In this document: piece after piece, positions 31,634 through 38,596 of the stretch | Layout of the letters: every line of letters begins with the position of its first letter | Numbering within the stretch: the first letter of the stretch is position 1 | Source of the DNA: an uncultured Umboniibacter sp. | GTDB taxonomy: Bacteria; Pseudomonadota; Gammaproteobacteria; Pseudomonadales; DSM-25080 | Assembly (NCBI RefSeq): GCF_947497555.1 | Contig: NZ_CANMGY010000014.1 | Coordinates: forward strand, 1-38,596 | DNA: 38,596 bases | Reading direction: 5' to 3' | Translations under genes and position numbers: made by a program | Notes under the pieces: model-generated | What the model was told of the DNA's origin: nothing | The model's database searches: none | What the model saw: only the letters and a program-made list of their open reading frames with translations

Positions 31634-32688
31634 AATATCTCGCTGCGCTAGTGCTCACCATTACCGCCTCAATGGGCGTGAATGCTCAAACCCTTCAGGG
31701 AACCGACATGGGCGCGTCGTGCCATAACTCCGATCTACTCACCGGCAAATTGATTACCGACTTATGTTGGGATTGTATTTTCCCCATTGTCCTGTCCGGG
31801 GTACCCATTGGTGGCGATATGGCCAACCAGCCCGACGACTCCCCCAATGCTCCTTTCTGCTTTTGCGACGATGATCTCGGCGTGCCACTTCCCGGTACCG
31901 GCACCTCGCTCTGGGAGCCAACCAAGATTATTGAGTTGACCCGTGAGCCGGGCTGTTCTCAGGTCTTACACACACGATTCCCGATGGACCGTCTAAATCA
32001 AGGCCATCATAAGATTGGTGGCAATACCCAACAGTCGACATTCCAGCACGCCAAAATGTATAACGCGCCGCTGCTTCAGATGCTCAACATGTTCTCCAAT
32101 TTCTCCTGTGGCGTTGATGGCTACTTTGACCTTGATTTGGCTTACCTAAGCGAACTCGATCCAACGTGGGACAGTGATGAACTCGCCTTCTTTATGACAC
32201 CCGAGGCGTCCTTAGTGGCCTCAAACCCATTGTTCACCTCATCTTGCGCCATCGATGCCGCCGCATCCACCGCCGCCGGAGCTGACGACGACGCGCTATT
32301 TAAGCCGCTTCGTGAGATGTGGTGGTGCTCCGGGTCCTGGGGAATTTTTACACCCCTCACCGGCAACAATGTCGGATCTGATTCCAACGTGACCGCGACC
32401 TCGCTCATGACGGCCAAGCTTCTTTATTCTTTGCACCGCCGCGGAATCATGCATCGAGGCAATGGCGCCGACGCGATGTGCGAGGGCGTTATTGACACCA
32501 CGATGGACAAGCAAAGCTACAAATTCACACTTATTCATCCCATCCCCGAGACAGAGAGCTCGCATTGGATGGGGGCGAGTGAGTTTCGTTGGGGATTAGG
32601 GCGCACGATTCCTGCCGTTGGCGAAGACCTTATTTATTACGTATGGCGTCGAAACGACTGTTGTCTGGTGTATGGCAACGCGAATTAA
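31630..32688 (+). CDS. traU: TraU, mating-pair/channel protein
   Basis: A 352-residue secreted protein with a signal peptide cut near VNA. The hallmark LCWDCIFPI is at about 46-54. Many cysteines are spread through the chain, consistent with disulfides made by the DsbC-like protein. TraU is periplasmic and needed for DNA transfer more than for pilus growth. Its start overlaps the traW stop. Confidence 0.93.
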   Translation: MKYLAALVLTITASMGVNAQTLQGTDMGASCHNSDLLTGKLITDLCWDCIFPIVLSGVPIGGDMANQPDDSPNAPFCFCDDDLGVPLPGTGTSLWEPTKIIELTREPGCSQVLHTRFPMDRLNQGHHKIGGNTQQSTFQHAKMYNAPLLQMLNMFSNFSCGVDGYFDLDLAYLSELDPTWDSDELAFFMTPEASLVASNPLFTSSCAIDAAASTAAGADDDALFKPLREMWWCSGSWGIFTPLTGNNVGSDSNVTATSLMTAKLLYSLHRRGIMHRGNGADAMCEGVIDTTMDKQSYKFTLIHPIPETESSHWMGASEFRWGLGRTIPAVGEDLIYYVWRRNDCCLVYGNAN

Positions 32689-32711
32689 GTAACCGCGGGG
32701 GGCGGTTTAAC

Positions 32712-35700
32712 ATGGCGATAATATTAGAAAAAAATCATGCCAAAGAAATCGGTGCTGGGCAGCGCTTCTTCACCTACACGCTTTGCATTTGGATGGCGAT
32801 GGTGCCGCTGTTCTTCTCAGCCGAGACCGTCCGAGCGCAAGCTCAGCAGCCGGAACCTGTCAATCTTCGTGATATAGGCTTACTCGGACAAGAGTTTGGT
32901 GAGCAGCAAGCAGACGATCAATCCCCCTCGATGACTATGGATGAGCACGGCAACCTCATCCTTACAACACTTGATGCTCAAGGTAATACCATTTATACCA
33001 CTTCCCCCATTGGTTTAATGGATTTAGCCCCCGGTGGCGACCAAGCGGCGATTGATGCCGCTAAAGCGTATTTCGATGACGATAACGCGCTCACCCAGGA
33101 AGGGCTCAACGCGCGCTCAAACCTCTACCAAGGCAGCGGCACACAGGGCCACAGTCCTGAGACCGACGCGTACAGCGTATTAATGTCTACGACCCAACTC
33201 ACAACCCCTGATTTAGCGACCGATTCTGTGTTCGATGGTTCACGCGAGCTCTATAGCACGTTGCAGGAATTACAAGAAGACTTTAGTGGCTGTGAAGCCA
33301 CAACGACCTTTACCGAATCTTCCGACAAAAGTCGCATCAATGATTACAAAGTCTGTACCACTATTGGTGGGGAGTCGGGTTCATGTACCATTGATCACCT
33401 TTTTGAATATGGCCTTTTTAAACACAGCGCTGGCCAGAATAGGCTCGAGCAAATCTCGCCAACGGAGACAGGTATTATTGTGGGCTCTACCGAGCCTGGA
33501 TCGGTCGTCGGTGACTGTGCTACGTATGAGTACCGCTCATCTTTCGAGCTGACCAATCCGGAAGCGATCATTACCGCAACCCTAGACCAAGTTCATGAAA
33601 ATCGATATATCGAGGTTTATGTCGAGGGAGACTTGGTGTATCAAAACGCCAATCCTAGCTGTTCGTCTGGCGGCGGCGGAGGCGGCGGAGACCCTGACCC
33701 TGAAGATCCAGGCGACGTTGTTCAGAAAGCCATGACTACCACTGATCCAGGCTCGGATAACGGCCCAGGTCAAACCGGATCGTCGGTGGGTGAGATCCCC
33801 TTCGATTTGACTGAATATTTCAGACAATCAAAAGGGTCTGTCGTCGACATTACTGTTCGATTAACTGTAGCGGGAGCTGGAGAAGGGCACGCTCGTATTA
33901 ATGTCAATTACAACCCATCGATTATTGTTCAAAACGAAAATTGGACACCTGATTCTTGCCTGTCCAAGCTATCCATGGCGGGCAGTGGATTTTCAACCAT
34001 GCAGTTCGAATGTGTCTCGTCGTTAACCTCCACCTATCAAGGTGGTGAGTATAACGCTGCCACGGGCACGGCCGTCGGCTCTGGGGGTACTGGCGGTGGT
34101 GGCACGGGTGGTGGTGATACTGGCGGTGGCACGGGTGGTGGTGATACTGGCGGTGGCACGGGCGGTGGTACGGGTGGTGGTGATACCGGTGGTGGCACGG
34201 GTGGTGGTGATACCGGTGGTGGCACGGGCGGTGGAGATACTGGTGGTGGAGATACCGGTGGTGGCACGGGCGGCGGCACAGGTGGCACCGTTCCTTGTAA
34301 CGGCGCTGGCTACGCCTATAGCTGCCCTAAAGATGGCCAGTCTTGGACACTCAATAGTGTTGATAACTCCTGTTCTGGCCAGCGAACCGAAACCCAATCT
34401 CCCTACATTGTCGTGGTGGATGGTTGTATCGATGGCTATGCACTAAACGCCGAGACGGAAACTTGCTATCGTCGCGATAACTATGAAAGTCGTCCTTACG
34501 AAGAGCGAGTCAATCTATCTTGCCCTGATGATGGAAAAGAGTGGATTTTTAACGAATCTGATCAAACCTGTACCCACGAATATCGTCAGGAACAAGACGC
34601 AGTGGAACTTCCTGTTAAGGGGTGTGTCGATGAGTCGTATACCTACGATTCGCTCACTGATACCTGTCGTCGAGTCGATCGCGTCCAGGAACAATATAAC
34701 ACCTACACCACCTATCACTGCCCGGTCGATCTTATTAACCCTTGGACCTTATCTGGTCAGACTTGCCAGCGCTTAGAATTCAAATCTGAACCCGCTCAAT
34801 CGCAAAATGTCTATGGCTGTCCATCGGGTCAAGTCTATGACGAATTGGCAGGCAACTGCGTCCAAACAGTGGTTGATACTCAATCGTATAACGAATCCAA
34901 CTACTTCACCTGTCCCGTCGACAACGCGAACCCGTGGACGCTATCTGGCGACACCTGCTCGCGTATAGAGCGAACCACCACGACCGCCATGGCGACTCCG
35001 GTGAAGGGATGTCAGTCGGGGTACGATTACGACCAACCTAATAACCGGTGTGTCAAAGTCGTCGAAACAACGTCTCCCTATCAGACTCGCACCGTTCAAG
35101 AGTGCCCCCCTGACTACTCGATCTCTTCCGGCAAGTGCCGCGCTGTCTTAACTGACATTCAAGACGCCATTCCCAATGACATTCGAGGGTGTGCCGATTC
35201 GTCCTATACTTACAATGCCCAGACGGATACCTGTGAGAAAGAGGTCACGGATGTTCAACCCTACCAATCGACTGTCACCTACAGTTGTCCGACCTCGGAC
35301 AACGGTCAACCTTGGGTGCTAAACGGTAGTCAATGCGTGCGTGAAACACCGGTTTCACAACCCAGTGTTGTGACCGAAATCAAGGGTTGCGATGACCCCG
35401 AATACGGCTACAGCGCCGTTAACGACCACTGTACCAAAATGGTCACAGAGACTGCCCCGTTTATTGAGACAATTCAGACGCAGTGCCCCGAGGATGCCGA
35501 TCGTCCTTGGTATAAGATCGGTGATGAGTGCCGTCGACAGACCACAGAAAGCACGCCGTCGTATACCGAAGACATCAGAGGGTGTACAGACCCGCTATAC
35601 GACTATAACGACGCCAGCGGTCAGTGTGAGCGAACGATTACCGACTATCAGCCCTACAGCATCGACGTCACCTATAGTTGCCCGGAAGATCAAGTTAACC

Positions 35701-38596
35701 CCTGGACCCTGATCGGCAACGACTGTCAACGTATTGAAAGAGAAGTCAAAGCCGCTACGGTCACGGAGGTCTATGGCTGTGATGATCCGAGGTATGTCTA
35801 TGACAGTACGACCCGCCAGTGCGTCTATGACACCCGCGAGACTCTCGATCACACCATCACCCCGGTACTGACCTGTGAATTCGGTTGGCGCCTAGAAAAC
35901 GACCAGTGTGTCACCGACGTGATCGAAACGGAAAACGCGACCCTTTATTGCGACGACGCTAATTTCTCCTTAAATGGCAGCGTCTGCGAGCGCTCATCCA
36001 TCAATGCCCAGCCAGCAAATTACACTTGCCCTGATGATACGTGGTCTTTACAGGGATCAACCTGTATAAAACCTCGCGATGAAATGGTCAGCTCAACCCA
36101 ATTTTGTGGTCTCGGATACAGTATTCTCAACGGAAAATGCGAACGCACCCGCACACTTGAACAGCCCGTTTCAAAGTCTTGTACCGCTGAAAATTACGAG
36201 CTAGTGGGTGATACTTGCATCAAGGAAACTGTTACCTCGTCGACCCCCTCTTATGAGTGCGCGTTAGGATGGGTTCTGGATAACACCCAATGTATTCGAG
36301 AAACTGAGGTCACTTCTCCCCCTGTCTATTCGTGTTTAACTGGCTGGAATCTCCGCGGTGACGGCGATGATGCTGTGTGTGAGAGAGATAAGACCGAGGT
36401 CATCAACGCTGAATACCAATGTGAACTTGGCTTTACACTCCGAAATCAGCAGTGTGAGCGAGAATACAAAGTTTACGAGCCAGCAATTTATACCTGCGAT
36501 ACAACTGGCGACTGGACCGTATCGGGTTCTAGCTGCCTTCGCGACATCGTCGATATTATCGACCCTACCTTGCGATGTGACAGTGGTTGGACCTTAGATC
36601 CCGCGTCAAAATTATGTAAAAGTAGCCAATCGATTACCGAGCAACCCAGTTATGTTTGCCCTGATTCGTTCACGCTTACCGGGCAAATATGCACCAAGCT
36701 TAATGTCTTGTCGGAGTTACCAACCTTTGTCTGCGCCGACCCTGAAATGTCCTTAACCGGCCCGTCGACCTGTTCGAAAGTTGTCGAAGAATCCGAACCT
36801 CCCGGCTACGCTTGCCCTGCCACAGGCGGATGGTCCGTATCTGGTTCGAACTGCGTTCGCAATACCAAAGAAGAGGTTGAGCCCACCTACAGTTGCCAGG
36901 TAGACTTTACCTTAGATATTGCCAGTAAAACCTGCACAAAGTTCGATGAATTAACGGACCAACCTGAGTGGATTTGCCCGGCAGGGTGGTCAGTTTCTGG
37001 TAATACCTGCGCCCGTCAAGAGCTTCAGTCTGAGCCCCCTAGCTTCGTGTGTTCTGACCCCGAAATGACACTCTCTGGGACGACTTGCTCCAAGCAAATT
37101 ACCGATGTTCAGCCCGCGACAATAACCTGTCAAGAAGGCTTCGATCTCTCGGCCGATCAGAAAAGCTGTTCCAAGTCTACGACCACCACGCACCAGCCAA
37201 ACTATCAATGCTTATCTGGCTGGGATTTAGTCAACAACTCCACGACCTGTACGCGTCAAATTACCGATGAGAAGCCGCCTGTTTATCAGTGCCCCGTCGC
37301 CTCACCGGGTTATACCCTTGAAGACGATCGCTGCGTTCGTAATGTGACAACCACGCTAGATCCTACTTACGCTTGCCCGACCTCCGGTGGCTGGGTGCTT
37401 TCTGGCTCTCAATGCCATCGCACTCAGTCTGCCACCACTGATCCCGTTTACTCTTGTCAATCTGTCGGCGGTTGGGTATTAAATGGAACTCAGTGCGAAC
37501 GCACTCAGAGCGCCTCGCTCCCGCCGGTCTATGCGTGCCCATCTGCGACGCCTTCCTATACGCTCCAAGGAACCACCTGTTCTCGCGAAGTGCTTGATAT
37601 AGATCAGCCTGAGTGGGAATGCGGCATTGGTGGCTGGGAGCTATCTGGTACCACTTGCTCGCGAGAGGTGATCCTACAAAAACCAGCCACCTATACCTGT
37701 CAATCAAGCGGCGGTTGGCTCCTATCAGGCACCACTTGTTCCCGCCAAGTGGTTGACGAGGAACAACCCACCTACGAGTGTCCTCAAGGTTGGACCCTCA
37801 ACTCAGACAATAACACCTGTTCGAAGGACCGACTTATTACTGAGCAACCCATTTTTTCATGTCCTGCAGGCTTCTCTATCTACAACGAATCTCAATGTCG
37901 TCGAGGCGTAGAAGAGACATACTCTTGCGGTGCCAACTACACCCTATATCAGACCAATAAATGTTTAAATCAGGTCGAAGAAACGTATGAATGCCCCGCG
38001 GGATTTTTGAACCATAACGAGACACAATGTCGTCGACAGGTCGAAGAAACCTATTCCTGTGCTGATGAATTCTCGCTCTATCAGACGACTCAATGCCGCC
38101 GTGAAGTCGCGCCGGCCTATAACTGTGAAGCCGGTAGCGCCTTATACGGCACCGATCAGTGCCTCTCACAATCCGAAGAAACTTACGAATGCCCAGCCGG
38201 ATTCTTTAATCACGACACGAACCGATGCCGCCGTCAGGTTGAGGAAACCTACACATGTGAACCTAGCCATACTCTGATAAACTCCAATCAATGTCGTAGG
38301 CAAGTCGAGGAGACCTACGGTTGTCCCGCAGGTCATACTCTGATCAACGGCAATCAATGTCGCAGACAAGTCGAGGAAACCTATAGCTGTCCGACCGGTC
38401 AGACACTTATCAACGGCAATCAATGTCGCACACAAGTCGAGGAAGCCTATAATTGTGCGAGCGGATTCTCCCTCTACCAGACAAATAAGTGCCGCCGACA
38501 GGTGGAAGAATCCTACAGCTGTGCGAGCGGATTCTCCCTCTACCAGACAAATAAGTGCCGCCGACAGGTGGAAGAATCCTACAGCTGTGCGAGCGG
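32712..38596 (+). CDS. traN: Giant TraN, mating-pair stabilisation adhesin (3' end outside window)
   Basis: The frame is open for 1,961 codons and runs off the window; F TraN is about 600 residues. A signal sequence (about 20-43, after a long basic N-tail) leads to a conserved TraN-like N-terminal part (about 45-330) with cysteine-spaced YKVCTTI and FEYGLF segments. A Gly-rich patch is near 318-325. A Gly/Thr/Asp linker lies at about 458-527. Then about fifty modules follow, each with two cysteines, of the form [YF]xC...G[WF].L....CxR, first about 30 residues long and finally 22. TraN sits in the outer membrane and contacts a recipient receptor. The ATG follows a G-rich run by about seven bases. 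Confidence is high for TraN, lower for exact domain limits. Confidence 0.9.
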   Translation, partial: MAIILEKNHAKEIGAGQRFFTYTLCIWMAMVPLFFSAETVRAQAQQPEPVNLRDIGLLGQEFGEQQADDQSPSMTMDEHGNLILTTLDAQGNTIYTTSPIGLMDLAPGGDQAAIDAAKAYFDDDNALTQEGLNARSNLYQGSGTQGHSPETDAYSVLMSTTQLTTPDLATDSVFDGSRELYSTLQELQEDFSGCEATTTFTESSDKSRINDYKVCTTIGGESGSCTIDHLFEYGLFKHSAGQNRLEQISPTETGIIVGSTEPGSVVGDCATYEYRSSFELTNPEAIITATLDQVHENRYIEVYVEGDLVYQNANPSCSSGGGGGGGDPDPEDPGDVVQKAMTTTDPGSDNGPGQTGSSVGEIPFDLTEYFRQSKGSVVDITVRLTVAGAGEGHARINVNYNPSIIVQNENWTPDSCLSKLSMAGSGFSTMQFECVSSLTSTYQGGEYNAATGTAVGSGGTGGGGTGGGDTGGGTGGGDTGGGTGGGTGGGDTGGGTGGGDTGGGTGGGDTGGGDTGGGTGGGTGGTVPCNGAGYAYSCPKDGQSWTLNSVDNSCSGQRTETQSPYIVVVDGCIDGYALNAETETCYRRDNYESRPYEERVNLSCPDDGKEWIFNESDQTCTHEYRQEQDAVELPVKGCVDESYTYDSLTDTCRRVDRVQEQYNTYTTYHCPVDLINPWTLSGQTCQRLEFKSEPAQSQNVYGCPSGQVYDELAGNCVQTVVDTQSYNESNYFTCPVDNANPWTLSGDTCSRIERTTTTAMATPVKGCQSGYDYDQPNNRCVKVVETTSPYQTRTVQECPPDYSISSGKCRAVLTDIQDAIPNDIRGCADSSYTYNAQTDTCEKEVTDVQPYQSTVTYSCPTSDNGQPWVLNGSQCVRETPVSQPSVVTEIKGCDDPEYGYSAVNDHCTKMVTETAPFIETIQTQCPEDADRPWYKIGDECRRQTTESTPSYTEDIRGCTDPLYDYNDASGQCERTITDYQPYSIDVTYSCPEDQVNPWTLIGNDCQRIEREVKAATVTEVYGCDDPRYVYDSTTRQCVYDTRETLDHTITPVLTCEFGWRLENDQCVTDVIETENATLYCDDANFSLNGSVCERSSINAQPANYTCPDDTWSLQGSTCIKPRDEMVSSTQFCGLGYSILNGKCERTRTLEQPVSKSCTAENYELVGDTCIKETVTSSTPSYECALGWVLDNTQCIRETEVTSPPVYSCLTGWNLRGDGDDAVCERDKTEVINAEYQCELGFTLRNQQCEREYKVYEPAIYTCDTTGDWTVSGSSCLRDIVDIIDPTLRCDSGWTLDPASKLCKSSQSITEQPSYVCPDSFTLTGQICTKLNVLSELPTFVCADPEMSLTGPSTCSKVVEESEPPGYACPATGGWSVSGSNCVRNTKEEVEPTYSCQVDFTLDIASKTCTKFDELTDQPEWICPAGWSVSGNTCARQELQSEPPSFVCSDPEMTLSGTTCSKQITDVQPATITCQEGFDLSADQKSCSKSTTTTHQPNYQCLSGWDLVNNSTTCTRQITDEKPPVYQCPVASPGYTLEDDRCVRNVTTTLDPTYACPTSGGWVLSGSQCHRTQSATTDPVYSCQSVGGWVLNGTQCERTQSASLPPVYACPSATPSYTLQGTTCSREVLDIDQPEWECGIGGWELSGTTCSREVILQKPATYTCQSSGGWLLSGTTCSRQVVDEEQPTYECPQGWTLNSDNNTCSKDRLITEQPIFSCPAGFSIYNESQCRRGVEETYSCGANYTLYQTNKCLNQVEETYECPAGFLNHNETQCRRQVEETYSCADEFSLYQTTQCRREVAPAYNCEAGSALYGTDQCLSQSEETYECPAGFFNHDTNRCRRQVEETYTCEPSHTLINSNQCRRQVEETYGCPAGHTLINGNQCRRQVEETYSCPTGQTLINGNQCRTQVEEAYNCASGFSLYQTNKCRRQVEESYSCASGFSLYQTNKCRRQVEESYSCAS
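34083..34291 (+). repeat. Gly-Gly-Gly-Thr/Asp low-complexity linker in traN
   Basis: About seventy codons spell a repeated pattern of three glycines followed by T or DT. At DNA level it is an imperfect GGTGGTGGCACG/GGTGATACC repeat. It separates the TraN N-terminal domain from the cysteine modules. Its repetitive DNA opens long false frames on the other strand. Confidence 0.85.
34299..38596 (+). repeat. About fifty two-cysteine modules in traN
   Basis: Modules share [YF]xC, then two to five residues, G or PW, a large hydrophobic and Leu, then SGxxC or NxxQC, then [RK]. Early ones are about 30 residues and diverged; from about 37900 they become 22 residues and highly alike (CRRQVEETY). This gradient suggests growth by tandem duplication toward the downstream end. 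Confidence 0.85.
38454..38596 (+). repeat. Exact 66-bp tandem repeats at the window edge
   Basis: The 66-bp unit at 38454-38519 is repeated without a change at 38520-38585 and a third copy begins at 38586. The unit encodes CASGFSLYQTNKCRRQVEES plus YS. The true copy number lies outside the window. Confidence 0.95.

Noticed and set aside
34023..34446. Frames of PPVPPPV-, TTRATTGI- or VVVILAVARVV-like peptides
   Set aside because: They are other-frame readings of the Gly/Thr/Asp linker of traN.
33235..38435. Several 70-130-codon frames on both strands within the last 5 kb
   Set aside because: The traN frame is continuous through the whole stretch with regular cysteine modules; the others are shadows.
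1..38596. Insertion sequences, integrase, tRNA or antibiotic-resistance genes
   Set aside because: None was recognised on reading; every long frame is accounted for by backbone genes or shadows.

Overview
This window looks like the backbone of a large conjugative plasmid, or a plasmid-like integrative element, from a gammaproteobacterium. The gene order of the transfer region (MOBH relaxase traI, traD, a DUF4400-type membrane gene, traL-E-K-B-V-A, dsbC, traC, a TrbI-like gene, trhF, traW, traU, traN) matches the F-type transfer systems of SXT/R391, IncA/C and IncHI elements. The host genus cannot be named from the sequence. I saw no insertion sequence, integrase, resistance gene or other cargo, and no tRNA, rRNA or CRISPR array.

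Left part (1-11140): replication and maintenance. A type Ia parA-parB operon runs leftwards from about 2547 and ends in tandem terminators at the left edge. Beside it is an iteron array (8 x 21 bp) and a 689-residue protein that I take to be a replication initiator of a family I do not recognise. A second repeat array follows (six copies of a TCTGGACAGCTTATG-like core), then a cluster of short words phased at 10 bp that looks like a centromere. Next is a second partition-like operon: small ParA, ribbon-helix-helix protein and topoisomerase III, all with overlapping or touching reading frames. A divergent 598-residue protein sits next to a third array (6 x 22 bp) and is a second candidate initiator.

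Middle part (11141-16331): accessory envelope genes and a second topoisomerase. It holds a periplasmic protein with a central coiled-coil-like stretch, a small exported protein, an LPP20-type lipoprotein, an unknown 151-residue protein, a topoisomerase III without zinc fingers, and an acidic-tailed lipoprotein. The last four form a leftward operon divergent from traI. The periplasmic protein plus LPP20 lipoprotein recall the FlgT/FlgP pair of Vibrio flagella; this is a weak analogy.

Right part (16332-38596): transfer region, all rightwards. The relaxase and coupling protein come first, then the channel, pilus and mating-pair genes, many with 1-8 base overlaps. The last gene, traN, is open at the window edge after 1,961 codons. 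It contains a Gly/Thr/Asp linker and about fifty two-cysteine modules, the last of which are exact 66-bp tandem copies.

The observations most worth following are the giant repeat-expanded TraN; a shared inverted repeat (CTCTGCCC / GGGCAGAG) about 60 bp before the start codons of parA2, traI and traL, which would tie partition and transfer to one control signal; three different iteron arrays with two unfamiliar initiator candidates; and the 10-bp-phased putative centromere.
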